A stretch of DNA of 64,000 nucleotides from Chamaecrista fasciculata (GCA_003254925.1 QANZ01006674.1:76514-140513); one strand, 5' to 3'. Shown: positions 35,301 to 46,985, counted from the first letter of the stretch. The notes: generated from the sequence alone by a model not told the origin. Program-made: numbers and translations.

Positions 35301-37748
35301 TAGCTAATTTTCAACTCATAAGTACTCTTATTTACGACTTTTCACTTATGTTAGCAGCGAAAACTGGGCAAATGAAGAAGTGGTATTTATCTTATTGAGC
35401 ACTTTTCAATTATCAAATAAACTTTCAGGCTTAGCCCTTGCATTATATTATAATACAAATTTTAATAGAAAACAAAAATCTATACAAGGAGGATTTACCT
35501 GTGAGAACAATATGAAATTTTGATGGATCGGAATGCATACCTTAGACCTCTCAGGACAAGTAGATGAATGAATTTCCTTCAAATCCAATACATCCAAGCC
35601 TTCTTCCTTTAAGATATCGACAGATGGTCGCCAATTTATGTGATTGATGTTATCGATTCTACTAATGCATGCCTCAATCTCTGCTTTGTACTTTTCAACC
35701 CAAGCAGCAGATGATGCTATAACAGCTACATCGCCAAAGATGTCGATGATCAATCCTGATAATCTAAAGGAACCAAAAAATTATGATTAAAATTCATGCA
35801 ACTTTCTTGGATGCATTATTGTGTAAAAAGGAATAGGTTACTATATTTGATTGGACCTAATGAAATATATTAATAGAATAGACTGTTAAGAGCAAAATAT
35901 CATGGACATTCTTCTTAAAATCTCTTCAAAGATAACAGAAATGCAATACTTTAATTTGCATCAATATAGTTAAATTAAATGGTAAATATCTGAACTCTAT
36001 ATATGTACTTTTAAATGGCTGGAATTTATCAATGGCAATCTGAGATATGATAAATTCTATTCTCAAGTATCGATACTCAAACACACTAAATATTTACAGT
36101 CTTTCGTCCTGAAGCTCACCTATCTCCCTCACTATTAACCAGTCGATATGCATTTGTATGAGCTGAAGAAAGACCCAACCTCCTACGCAATTCAAAAGCT
36201 GCATCTATTCTTGTTTCAAGCAATTTCCCAATGTTCAAGGCAGATAATGCATCCCTTCAAAATCAAGAAATACAGCTCAGAGACCTGATCAAGGGACCTA
36301 AGTGAAACAGAAAGGACTCACACAACACAAGCACACACACATATATATATACACCTAGCAGCTTCATCTTCAAACTGCATAAGCCGAACGCAGAACATAG
36401 AAACTGAGTTGTACAAGCCCCATCCTATTGGTTTCTCAGTCCCATCCGCCACCAGTACTATATCTCCAGTCTTAGGAGGTGGTCTTCCTATTATTCTATC
36501 AACAGCTCCACTGTAAACCATCGGGTTTCCATCCTTAAAGAGTTGTGATTTCCCCTTTTTCAGTACAACCTTTGCAATACCTACAAAACTCAAACTAATC
36601 ATAAATACTTCAGTGAGTTTAAAAGATTATAATTCTCTCGAATAGCACCATGTAGCTCCAGAAATAAATATCTTCAACTTGATTATTGACATAAATACAC
36701 TTGTCTTTTACAGATGATGGAATCCACAATACTAGGCAATTATACAATGCTTGAATAATGTAAGTATCCGTTAAATGAAGTCTGACATATAGAACTTAAA
36801 AGTATTGGGCATACTAGCAAGAGAAAGGATGCGAATGCCAATGTTAAGACCTATGAACAAACCTACATTCTAGTGTATTGACAATGCCACACAACACACA
36901 AGTAAAACGAGAGCAGATCTGCTATATTATGTAAAGTATTCCACTTCGATGGTATAAATTTAATTTATTCTCTCTAATGCCTCCATTCATCTTTCTCTCT
37001 CCCTCTTTTCCTCTCTTTCTCTGCTCACACTTCACAATATTCAACCATTACATACTGCAGCTTATCCTTTTTCGAGTAAAACATTTTCAACATGTATCAT
37101 TACATGCCAATGTAAAAAATTAATGATACTGTAAGAGCCTTCAACAAAGTCTTAGAAATGTCACATAGTACATCATCAACAGTAGAAGCATAGTAGTAAG
37201 TAGTAACTTGCAGAATGGCAAGTATCTCGTTTGAATGGGGTGGAAACTGAGACTAGCTGCCACCTCAATATGCAATATCTCGTTTGATTGGCAAGTATCA
37301 ATATCTGCTCTCCACATATTTCATTGTTTACAATTTACAAGAAAGGAAACTGACTTGAATTTCCCTTTTCCTTTATTCCAAATTTCCTTGTTCCAGTCAA
37401 TTGTATTCCCAAAAGGGGCTAAAACTTATTTGTGCTTAAATCAAACTGCATTAGGAAATGGGGTTTGTTAGAATGGCGTGCTCATCGTCAAAGTTTCTTC
37501 CTTTCGGGATATAAAAGTACCTTTAAGTATATGAGAATCATAAAAACCCAAGCAAGTAGAAAAGAGTTATGTACTTAAAAAATACCCAAAATAAAACAAA
37601 TAAAAGTATGTAGATATCGCCCCTTCAGACAGAGATGAGAGAGAGAGAGACCTTTGGGTTGATTGGAAGCAATCTGTTGAAGAGTGGGTGCAACTGGTAA
37701 AGAAGAAACTGTGAGGGGCTTGATGAGACGAGTCGGAAGGTGCTTCAT
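32352..37748 (-). CDS. RlmI-like PUA and SAM-dependent RNA methyltransferase, 439 aa
   Basis: Eight exons on the minus strand: 37748-37652, 36580-36355, 36254-36120, 35763-35541, 34855-34669, 33442-33258, 32831-32694, 32480-32352. All introns are GT-AG and 1320 nt close in frame. Exon 2 encodes a PUA-like RNA-binding domain (about 33-108, with GWGLYN). The Rossmann methyltransferase follows: motif [16 protein letters not shown] at about 266-280, motif IV DPPK at 342-345 and TCSCSG at about 379-384, where the RlmI family carries a reactive cysteine. Bacterial RlmI makes 5-methylcytosine in 23S rRNA, so an rRNA cytosine-5 methyltransferase role is likely. The first 32 residues are basic and Ser/Thr-rich without acidic residues, and could be an organelle transit peptide; this is inference. 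Intron 5 carries a Helitron. Confidence 0.92.
33942..34119 (+). mobile_element. Non-autonomous Helitron in an intron, 178 bp
   Basis: It starts TCTAATATTATATGGCTCC after an A (33941) and ends CTAG before a T (34120). A perfect 10-bp stem, TTGCGTGCCC with GGGCACGCAA around a GTTA loop, lies at 34087-34110, 9 nt before the end: the classic Helitron 3' hairpin. It lies in intron 5 of the RlmI-like gene, opposite to the gene's direction. Confidence 0.9.
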
Positions 37749-37919
37749 AGCTTCAATGTGTAAAGTATTATCATTTTGAGTTCAGTAGACTCACAACTCT
37801 ACTATATGATATTGGAGCAACGCGGGGAACGAAAAGGCTGAGTTTTTTTAACTTGTATATGGGCTAACACATGACCCAGACCCAGCCACTTCCAATCATT
37901 TCAGTAAAAAAAAATAAAA
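37749..37919. other. 5' flank of the RlmI-like gene
   Basis: A short region between the minus-strand start codon and the MITE at 37920. The promoter must lie here or extend into the MITE. No motif can be assigned. Confidence 0.4.
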
Positions 37920-38186
37920 GAGTAAACTAACAATTTGATCCCTGAAAGATCACCGATCTGACAATTAGGTCCCTGAGAGATTGAAATGTATAATTTAGTC
38001 CCTGAAAGATCAAAGCGATATACTAATTAGTCCTTTTTATGGACTACATAGTATATCATTTTGATCTTCTAGGGACTAAAAAGTATACCGTTTAGATCTT
38101 TTAAGGACTAAATTGCATATTTCAATCTTTCAGGGACCGAGTCATCAACTCAGTAATCTTTCAGGGACCAAATTGTTAGTTTACTC
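37920..38186. mobile_element. MITE of the GAGTAAACTAACAA family, 267 bp
   Basis: It starts GAGTAAACTAACAATTTG and ends in the inverted CAAATTGTTAGTTTACTC, with an exact 9-bp target duplication AAAATAAAA (37911-37919 and 38187-38195). It matches the copy at 14197-14466 along its whole length. It sits about 170 bp upstream of the RlmI-like start codon, so it may affect that promoter. Confidence 0.93.
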
Positions 38187-38195
38187 AAAATAAAA

Positions 38196-38870
38196 CATGT
38201 CCATTTTTTTTTTGTTTTGCTAGAATACAGAGAGTTTGTTTATAAATAATCTGAACATTGAAAAATGAAAAGTTGATAAAAGGTTGTTGAATTTTTTATT
38301 TTGTGCAAATAATTTTTTGTTAAGATTTTTATTAAAAAAAGGTAAAGTTTCTTTATGATTTTATAATTATTATTGCATTTTACATTGATATAAACTAACA
38401 ATTAACTATTGTTGTATTTAATGGTAGCTAAATAACTAAAAAAAATATTTTTAATGAAAATTTTAACAAAAAAGATTAGTTGCATAAAATTCGAAGTTCA
38501 AGGAATCTTTTGTTATTTTACAATGAGACAACATTTCTTTTCTTATATATATTTGACTCTTCCCAGTCAAGTATGTACAAATAACTACTTTATTAATTAA
38601 CTAACTTTAATGAAATAAATATGAATAATTATTTCACCATGATGTGTTCATTGAAATATGTGTAATATTTATTTAATTTATAAAACATATGTCTTGAGAT
38701 TAAAAAAATTAAATCCAACGATTAAAAAGATAAGGTGCTATAGCAATTAGGTTTTTTTTTATAGATTTTCTTTTCTAAGAATATGCAAGAATACAAAGGT
38801 GTAAGGCTTTGACACTCACCTCTAAAGACTCCTTTAATAATACTAGTAATGGAAGATTAATTTTTATTGT
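38196..38870. other. AT-rich intergenic DNA, nothing recognised
   Basis: Very AT-rich with no coding frame or element end that I recognise. Confidence 0.5.
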
Positions 38871-38871
38871 A

Positions 38872-40352
38872 AGACTTATTTTACGATTTCACAAGACAAT
38901 TTCATTATTTGTAATTTTTTTCCATTTAAAAATTACAAATCCTCATTAATAAAAATTTTAAATGGAAAATTATAAATTTTTTTAGAGATGATACACAATT
39001 ACCAAAACCCCATTACATCCTTAACTATTGGTGCAAGTTGTGGTGCCTTGAAGGTGAAAGCTAACTTATGTGGGACTTGAAATGAACAACCTTAAAAAAT
39101 CATCCATTCATCTAATGTTCCACGTAATTTCATTAAATTAGAAAAATTGACTTCTCTTTATTCTTAAATTTTTTATAGCTTCTACTTCTCATAGAAAAAT
39201 TTTGTCTTCCTTCAAATTATTTGTGCGACATCTCTTCGTCACTTATACATCACCTCCTCATCGCTTGTATAACATCTCTTTGTCACCAGCACAATATCTC
39301 CTCAATATTTGCACGACATTTCTTTGTCGCTTGCACAACATCGCCAACACAGTATCTCTTCACTTACATGTCATATCTTCGTTTCTTGTGCAACATCTCC
39401 TTGTAATATTAATATCTCATCACTTGTACGTCATCTCATCATGCCCACATAGCTCTTGCGCCCTCGACACCTTCTCATCATCGCCCTTCGACATCTTCTC
39501 ATGCACCCTTCTTTCTCTCTAGGCCGGAACCAAGCTCTGATGTCACTTGTTGGACAGAAGCGCAACCCAAACAACAAACAAAGAAAGAAAAAAGAAAAAC
39601 AAATACAAAAACTTTAACGTTATTTGGTGTGTTGACTTACTCCACAATCTCATAGGACAACTTCACTATTTGTAAACTTTTAAATTAAAAAATTACAAAC
39701 TCTCCTTAATACAATTTTTGAATAGAAAAAATTATAAACCTTCTTACAAATGACATATAACTACCTAAACCTCGTTACATCCTTAGATAATGGTGCAAGT
39801 TGTAGTGCCTTGAAGATGAAAGCTAACCCTCTATTTATATAGATTTCTCACTAGGGATGTCAATTTGGGTGGGTATTCAGGATACCCGTCCGTATCCACC
39901 CGTAAAAAATATTCGATATCCGTCGGATACCAGATATCGGATAGAGTATGGGTAGTGAGAAATAAAAAATCAATTATTCGGTATCCGTCCGAAATCAACG
40001 GATAGTTAGGGTACCCAATATCCGATACCCCATAATATATATATTTTATTATATTTTATACATTTTTAATTATATTTTTAATTAATTTATTTTAATTAAC
40101 GATATTGGATATTAGGTATTAGATATCGGATATATCCAATTTTTGAATTAGGATATCTTATTCTATATCCATTATTTTTGGGTATTTCGGATATTTAGGG
40201 TACTTGTCGGATATCGAATACAAATATTGAAAAAAATGAACAGATACGGATACAGATAGTGAGAAAATGACCGGATACCCACCCGTTGCCATCCCTATTT
40301 CACACCTTCTCAAATTTTATTCTTGTGGGACTTGAAATGAACAAATCCAACA
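38872..40352 (-). mobile_element. Small LTR element (TRIM-like), minus-oriented, with nested hAT MITE
   Basis: The right repeat (39548-40352) begins TGTTGGACAG and ends AATCCAACA, a TG-to-CA LTR. A similar but truncated left repeat lies at about 38872-39100: both contain 'acatcctta', 'ggtgcaagttg' and 'ggacttgaaatgaacaa'. The complement of the bases just left of 39548 reads TGACATCAGAGC, close to the initiator Met primer site, on the side expected for a minus element. The internal part is only about 450 bp and made of degenerate 'acatctctttgtc' repeats with no gag or pol, so the element is a miniature, non-autonomous type. Its left LTR lacks the outer end. Confidence 0.55.
39852..40297. mobile_element. 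hAT-type MITE TAGGGATGTCAATTTGGG, 446 bp
   Basis: The ends TAGGGATG and CATCCCTA are inverted. The interior holds many GGATATC and GATACCC repeats in both orientations. Flanks tttctcac (39844-39851) and tttcacac (40298-40305) are an 8-bp duplication with one mismatch, the hAT size. It is nested in the LTR at 39548-40352, which places it later than that element. Confidence 0.82.
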
Positions 40353-40859
40353 AAAAGATCATGTAATTTCAATCTAAAAAAAAAATAACTTTCAGGCAAA
40401 TTATATTCCAGATTTTTGCCATCGCTTAAAACATGTGAAAGTTGTACAAAGTTATGAACTTCAACACTTCAAGGTTGCCCTTCAAAAACAACATTAACAA
40501 TGCTATTAATTTCTTACACATGCACATATATGTATGTGTTAGTGTACCTGAATCTATATAAAAAATCACATTCTTCACTAAGATTGTCAAAATAGTAAAC
40601 ACAGAAGGAGAGAGATCAATTTGTATCGTAAAATTACAAGAGTTTTGTTAATTGTATTTATGGTATTAAATATATATAATATAATATATAATATAATATA
40701 AAAATACATTCCATATTTTTTTTTGATGAAATACATTACATTTTTTTTTCTAAACTTTAATCACAATATCTAGTTATTAGAAATCATGCGGGCTACGCCC
40801 GCGCGTGTTCGAATCTTATGTTTCGAATTCTTCGTGTTTAGGTTTTGTAATTAATAATC
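40353..40859. other. Intergenic, with a possible Helitron 3' end
   Basis: On the minus strand the hairpin GCGGGCGTAGCCCGC (complement near 40788-40802) is followed 7 nt later by CTAA before a T (boundary about 40777). This fits a Helitron 3' terminus of another family, but its 5' end was not located. The rest is AT-rich. Confidence 0.4.
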
Positions 40860-41463
40860 GGCAAAACACCTTTTCGTGTCTCTAACGTTTGCAATTTTCA
40901 GTTATATCCCTAACGTTTCATTTTGTTCAAGCGTGCCCTCAATGTGAAACTAACGTTTCAATTATGCCCCCAATTTTGACTCAATGCCCATGTGGCAATT
41001 TTTTTACTTATGTGTCATTTTTTTGGTCTGATGTGGCATGATGACTGGACATTCAAATTTTTTTTTCACCGTGGCATGATGACTGGATTTACATTTTTTA
41101 ACATAAAAATTGAGTAAACTAGCAAATCAGTCCCTAGATTTACATTTTTCATCATATTCATTCAGTATAGTCCCAAATCCTCAAAATAAAATTGTAAAGT
41201 GTCTCAAAACTCTTCCAAACATTCCAATTTAGTCCTTAAAAATATTAAAAACCCGAGTAATTTAGCAACCCGATCCCTGAATTTTGGACACTCTGACTAA
41301 ACCCTAAAACCTCAAACCCCAACCTCCAAACCCCAAACTCTAAACCCCAAACCTTAAAACCCCAAATTCCAAACCCCAAACCTCAAACCCTAAATCCCTA
41401 TTTTTTTTCTATCTTCATCTTGGTCAGTTCATCATCATCATCATCACTCATCATCATCATCAT

Positions 41464-41871
41464 TGAAATTTCAAACCCTCGATCACAAATTCCGGATTCG
41501 TCGATGAACACTTGTTTCGAAATCCCGATGACGGCGTCGTTTTCCAGGGGGATTTTCACCGTCGTCACCACTTCCAGCATCGTTTCCCGATTGTGAAGCC
41601 TCTCGATCGACTCCGGGCGATCGATTACGGCGGCGTTTGGGTATGCTGCGAAGAATTCATCCAGATGTTTCTTCCGATCTTCGTCATACGATTTGTGAAT
41701 GATGCAATCGAAAGGGCTCTGTTCAATCAAGGATCGGGTGGTGTCGATTTGTACGAGATCGATGTCGCGTTGCTCCGCGTAATCGACGGGGGATTTGAGG
41801 ATGAAGCTCTAAACCTTTTTGGGTTCGAAAGCATAGCCTGCGCGATATCAGTGAGATTGTGGTTCAGCCAT
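41464..41871 (-). pseudogene. Captured N-terminal fragment of inositol 1,3,4-trisphosphate 5/6-kinase
   Basis: Read on the minus strand from the ATG at 41871, the frame matches the N-terminal region of plant ITPK enzymes. MAEPQSH is followed by GYAFEPKKV, QRDIDLVQID, QSPFDCIIHK, and finally the family hallmark PESIERLHNRETML and IGISKQVF. Two in-frame stops break it: TGA at 41850-41848 and TAG at 41811-41809, the latter where family members usually have Gln. Homology ends near 41464, and the C-terminal ATP-grasp portion is missing. Its GC-rich codon use contrasts with the surroundings. A parent ITPK gene should exist elsewhere in the genome. Confidence 0.82.
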
Positions 41872-42473
41872 GTTATTTTGGGAGATGGAACTTGATACAA
41901 AGTCCCTAGAAATGCCTTGAAATTTTGTGTTGCGGAAGCTGTAAATTCAAGATGGGTTAAAATGTTTCGATATTATGATGATGGAGGGATGCATATTCTG
42001 ATGACCACTAAGAATGAAAAGTTATGGAGAGTCATGGGGATGATGATGATGGAGTGATGAAGAAGACAGAGATTCAAGCTATATCAGAAGAAGAATCATG
42101 GAAGTTGGAATATTTGGAAGATGAAGATTTTAGGGGGTTTAGGGATTAAAAATAATTAGGGATTTATGTTAAATTGAGAAGATGAAGATGAAGATTAAAA
42201 AAAATTTAGGGTTTAGAGGTTTAGAGTTTGGGGTTTAGGTTGTAGAGTTTAGGGTTTTTAATACTTTTAAGGACTAAATTGAAATGTTTGGAAGAGTTTT
42301 GGGACACTTTACAATTTTATTTTGAGGATTTGGGACTAAAATGAATGAAGATGATGAAAAATGTAAATCCAGGGATTGATTTGCTAGTTTACTCAATTTT
42401 TATGTTCAAAAATGTAAATCCAGTCATCATGCCACGGTGGAAAAAAAAATAGGAATGTCTAGTCATCATGCCA

Positions 42474-42604
42474 CGTATTCCAAGGTTATTAAAATCGGAC
42501 CGGTCATTGAACCGGCCGAAGCAGCGGTTCAAGGTTCAATGGTCCAACCGGGGTTCAACCGGGGTCGGACCGTTTATAAATAAAGTAATTAATAAATAAA
42601 ATAN
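42474..42604. mobile_element. Truncated CCGGACCGG-type repeat
   Basis: The insert breaks the right arm of the palindrome: it starts near 'ccaaggttattaaaatcggaccgg' and includes 'caaccggggttcaaccggggtcgg'. Its style matches the hAT-type element at 46994-47641, but only one end is recognisable. An N base lies at its right border. Confidence 0.5.
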
Positions 42605-42939
42605 AAGTAAAAAAATTGCCACATGGGCATTGAGTCAAAATTGGGGGCATAATTAAAACGTTAGTTTCACATTGAGGGCATGCTTGAACAAAATGAAACG
42701 TTAGGGGCATAACTGAAAATGACTGCAAACGTTAGGGGCACGAAAGGGTGTTTTGCCTATAAATTTTGTCAAGAAATTTTATTTCTACAATTTTGAGTTT
42801 TTTGGACTGTTTTGGAAAGATTTAAACGATTTTGGGGTTTTCCATAAATACCAATTCCTGAGGTCCTGCAACTTAATAGCAGATTGCTCCCCTAACGTCT
42901 GAAAATTACAAAATAGATCCAAACACTTCTATATCAGCC

Positions 42940-43502
42940 AATTCGACTCTCTTTCTCCGTCTTCGAAAATCCTCTCGTCTCTCACTCTCATTCTCCCCTC
43001 CGACGCAGCAACTGCCACCAGCCACCACCACAGCCGACGTCGACCACCCCCACCGGGTCAGAAGTCACCGGCGACCACCGTTTGGCCGCCACCGCTGCTG
43101 CTCCTTCTTTCTCTTCTCCTAGGTAACGTCTTTCCTCCCATTTCGCCCCTCTTTGCTAAATTCCTCCAATTTATGGTTGTTGCCGCTAATTTGGTGGGTG
43201 TTGCTGTTCCTTGAGGAATTTTTACTGTTCTAATTACTCCAGAATCATGGCATGGTTGTTTGAGACCCATACCCCCATTGTTCACGAACGAGGAAATCTA
43301 GGGCTCACTTGAATTGGGGTTTTGCTTTTTGTGGTTTTTGGGGAATACTTTATCAACCAAACGTACCTATACCTAGACAATACTGAATACGGACTTTATA
43401 ATGGTTGATAGAGTGAAAGAAATGACTGAATTTGTTTTTTGTTTTGTTTTGTTTCTTTTTTTCAGTTGGTTGAAATTTGCTGATAAGTAAAAGAGCAAAA
43501 AG
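42940..43502 (+). promoter_or_regulatory. 5' leader of RPB5 copy 1, with a probable leader intron
   Basis: A CT- and CCACC-rich segment (about 42940-43122) looks like a plant 5' UTR exon. A donor AG|GTAACG at 43123 and an acceptor TTTTTTCAG ending at 43465 would remove a 343-nt intron and leave 37 nt before the ATG. The acceptor half is shared with copy 2; the first exon is not. Confidence 0.5.
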
Positions 43503-46414
43503 ATGTCGGGTCTTTCAGAGGATGAACGCAATAGGCTTTACAGAATCAGAAAGACAGTGATGCAGATGTTGAGGGATCGTGGGTATCTCGTTACCGACCA
43601 TGAGATTAATATGTCAAAGAATGAATTCAGGAATAAATACCCTGAAAGTATGAAAAGGGAGGACCTTGTTATTAATAAAGCTAAAAAAGATAATAGCTCC
43701 GACCAGGTATTTCCTTAGTCTTCTACTTTTAGCTCTATTTTCTTAGACTCTGATTTCTTTTCCTTTGATTCTTAAATCTAGATTATTTTTTTTTACATAA
43801 ATTTTGCTTGTGGATATTGGGGTTGAGGGGTGAGACCTTGTTTTTACCTTTATTTTTCGATTGATTATGATGACCATTAGGGTTTTCAGCTGAGTAGGAG
43901 TTGTTCATGCTGGTTTTAGAACGAGTTACATATAATGTAGTGTGCAATTTGTAGTCATTATGATGTTATTGGAATTCTGAGTTCATTTATTGATTGACAA
44001 TTCCCAGCATAAGATACTAAGACTGTGGAATAAATAAATAGGCATGGAGGTGACTTGGTTTTATGATGAAACAATGAGTTGGTAGGGCATGGAATAGCAT
44101 TGTGGATAATTTTCTAGTAGAACAAACTACCATGGTGCCAGGGACTATGATATTGTATATTCATTCATATAAACATCCACAATCTAGCAGCTTAAGCATG
44201 AGGTCTAATTTTTCATCTTTAGTTTTTAACAGTAAATGTTAGGTTAATTGTTTGTATTCGTGATATATATTTTAACTTCCTTCTGGGGGCGTTCCATTAT
44301 CACCAGTGTGCACAATTAGTCTTAATCTCTTAATTCTCTTTATTAGTAAGTAGAAAACAATTCTTGGTCAATAACCTAGTATTTTTTTTATATGCAACTG
44401 CACCTTTTGTATGTTGAATGCTTTTGTTCATGCTTCATATCATACATGTATCATTCAAAGATGGGATGAGACGACACATTTCGTTTTACGGCCTTTTCTT
44501 ACCATTGGTTACTTGTCCTCCAGATCTATGTTTTCTTTCCTGAGGAAGCTAAGGTTGGAGTTAAGACAATGAAGACTTACACTAACCGCATGAAATCGGA
44601 GAATGTTTTCAGAGCCATCTTGGTTGTTCAACAGAATTTGACTCCCTTTGCTCGGAGCTGTATTGCTGAAATATCTTCAAAATTTCACTTGGAGGTTTTT
44701 CAGGTGATGTGATTGATTTGGTCCTAGTAACATGAAATGACAAAAATATAATTCTTGGGTCATAGAAATAGAATTTTTCTATCTAGCCTTCTCTCTTCCA
44801 CACTGCTTGCTGAGCTACTGTATGGATTTTATATAAATGATAATCAAACAAATAAAAGATGGCATTGGGATATCAGTCTGTTTTTTGTTTCTCAATTGGT
44901 GGAATTATCTTTGTATTTAGTAGGTCTTGATAGAAAGACTTGCCCCTTCTTCCTTTTTTAGAATTTATGTTTACATGTTTCGTGTTCATGCTTTTTGATA
45001 ATATCTCATTGATGCAGGAGGCAGAACTATTGATCAACATAAAAGAGCATGTTCTTGTTCCTGAACATCAGGTGCTAACTGACTCGGAGAAGAAGACCTT
45101 GCTTGAGAGATATACTGTGAAAGAAACTCAAGTATGTTTGTTAAAACTTGATTATAAGATTACTTTAAAGAGAAATTTATTTGAAGATATCCATTTTCAT
45201 GCCCCCAAGCTGTCGCCCTTCCTTCTATGTGTGTATGTATGTGTATTAAAGGTTGCCAGTTTCTTTTAATGACTCTTGAATATCTGAACTTTGGCTTTAT
45301 TTCAGTTTTCCAGTACCACTTAGTAGATTGCATGCTTGAGTTGAGGTAGTGGGTTTAGTTTTTTCTTTCTTTCTTTTTCTCCTTGCATCATCAGGACTTC
45401 ACAAAAAGAAGCTTCCCAATGCCTGACCATATTCCAACCTTTCTGTTTTAATTGTTTTTTTTTCTAAATCGACTATCTTTGATATGAAAAGAATCATGGA
45501 TGCTAAGATTTATAGGAAAGTAATTTAGGCAAAGTTCCTTATATATTTGTTATAAGGTTTCTACAATAATTAATTTTCTTTTTACTTTATCTCTCCTATG
45601 ATTGGTCATACAAAAACGTGTCTTTAATACTTTCTCTCTATCATAATTGGTCATTTACAAAATTTTTGTCACATGTCATTTGTTTATTATGAAATGCACA
45701 AAAACAGAACACATTGGCATTAGCTAATTCATATAACGGGCCTCGTATAGTGAGAAAAAGGCTTTGATTGCTGTTGTCGTCATTTGTTTATTATGAAACT
45801 TTATAACCAGGATATAAAGAACTTTATATAAGTTTAGCTCAAGATTTATATATTATTTGAGTGAACTCAAATTGTTGCATTTTGTACCTCTTGTATGTGA
45901 TGATTGGTGACATGTTGAAATCTCAACTTAAGGAGTGGAGTCCATTGGAGATGATTTATCTCTAATCTCTAGGACCCATCTCCTTTCCATCTTGATCCTG
46001 AATTTAATTTGAATCTGATACAAAAAAATAATGGCTTGGTTTTCATGTTCATAAAGCTGCTTTGGTGCTTTGCGAGGTTTTGAACTCATTTAGAGTGGTG
46101 AAATGCTTCCTGCTCTATCTTGCTCTTAGTCTTTAGTGTCATGAAATGTTGTGCATGTTGTTCTATTGATATCATTAATGTCCTGAATGGCATTCATATC
46201 AGTATCACTGCTGAATAGTATACATGGTTTTACCTGAAGTAGGAGTCTTCAGATACTGATGTTTGTTTATGTATCCCTTATGTTTCAGCTTCCAAGAATC
46301 CAAGTCACTGATCCAATTGCAAGGTATTATGGACTAAAACGTGGACAGGTTGTGAAGATAATCCGACCAAGTGAAACTGCCGGCCGATATGTTACCTATC
46401 GATATGTTGTATAA
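43503..46414 (+). CDS. NRPB5: RNA polymerase subunit RPB5 (RPABC1), copy 1, 207 aa
   Basis: Four coding exons: 43503-43706, 44524-44703, 45018-45131, 46289-46414; GT-AG introns, 624 nt, in frame. RPB5 is a small subunit shared by nuclear RNA polymerases, sitting in the jaw where it meets downstream DNA. The N-terminal jaw domain ([19 protein letters not shown], then [16 protein letters not shown] and [14 protein letters not shown]) and the C-terminal assembly domain ([16 protein letters not shown], then [20 protein letters not shown] and [18 protein letters not shown]) are complete and of normal length. Compared with copy 2 it keeps the more usual residues in exon 2 ([15 protein letters not shown]). 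The third intron begins after CAA rather than CAG. An 8-bp-TSD element is inserted about 580 bp downstream. Confidence 0.95.
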
Positions 46415-46985
46415 GTTATGTTGCCAATTTTAGTGTCCTCACCAAACAAAAAAGTCAGCTTTTGTGCAATTTTTGGATATGATACTGTGCTTCCATTAAA
46501 CATTAAACATGTATCTCACTGATATTTTTAGAGATTTCTACTTATGATCATGTTTTAAGTGGCATGTGAATGTACTATTAAGTTAGCTTTCTCTCACTCT
46601 CGCTCACTATCCCTCTCTTTTCTCCTCTCTAATTTCCTCCTCAACAAAATGAGCAATTATTCTACAATCTAGCCTATGCACTATGCACCCTACGTGTTTT
46701 AAGTACCGAAAATCAAATATATATTTATTTGTCAAATGTGAAATAATATTTATGAGAATTCTTGGGTTGAAAATTTTCAAAGGAGTAAGGTAGGTGGCCA
46801 TATTTCATTCTAATATTATTTTCTTCATTTATTTATATTTAAGGAGATCATGAATTTATGGCAAAGGTCTATATACTTTTCAAAATTTACATTTATTTTT
46901 AATTTATCTCCAAAATTTGTCACTGTCATTTTCGTTCTAAAAGTTTTATAGTTGGATCAATTTTATTATTTTTGTTCCAAACTCG
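46415..46985. other. 3' flank of RPB5 copy 1
   Basis: This holds the 3' UTR and intergenic DNA shared with 51955-52528. A frame at 46607-46801 on the minus strand also has a counterpart at 52153-52347, but that only reflects the duplication; neither shows a recognisable motif. Confidence 0.5.

Larger units (their letters stand above)
40860..42757. mobile_element. Pack-MULE-like palindrome carrying an ITPK gene fragment
   Basis: The ends GGCAAAACACC and GGTGTTTTGCC are inverted, and the arms pair for about 400 bp on each side (40860-41270 with 42230-42757). The arms contain 'ccctaacgtttcatttt' and, further in, symmetric GAGTAAAC/GTTTACTC termini at 41112 and 42394 of the Mutator-type family seen at 61588-63627. 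The left half has telomere-like AAACCCC repeats. The centre is an ITPK pseudogene piece (41464-41871). No clear target duplication flanks the outer ends. The right arm is interrupted by a CCGGACCGG-type insertion with an unresolved base at 42604. The structure suggests gene capture by a non-autonomous Mutator element. Confidence 0.72.

Noticed and set aside
39202..39522. Plus-strand frame of 106 codons
   Set aside because: It translates degenerate short tandem repeats inside the TRIM-like element and overlaps another frame of the same length class.
41512..41895. Plus-strand frame of 127 codons
   Set aside because: It is the reverse reading of the ITPK fragment; the minus-strand frame carries the recognisable motifs.
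43058..43285. Minus-strand frame of 75 codons
   Set aside because: It is antisense to the RPB5 leader exon and leader intron and shows only low-complexity residues.
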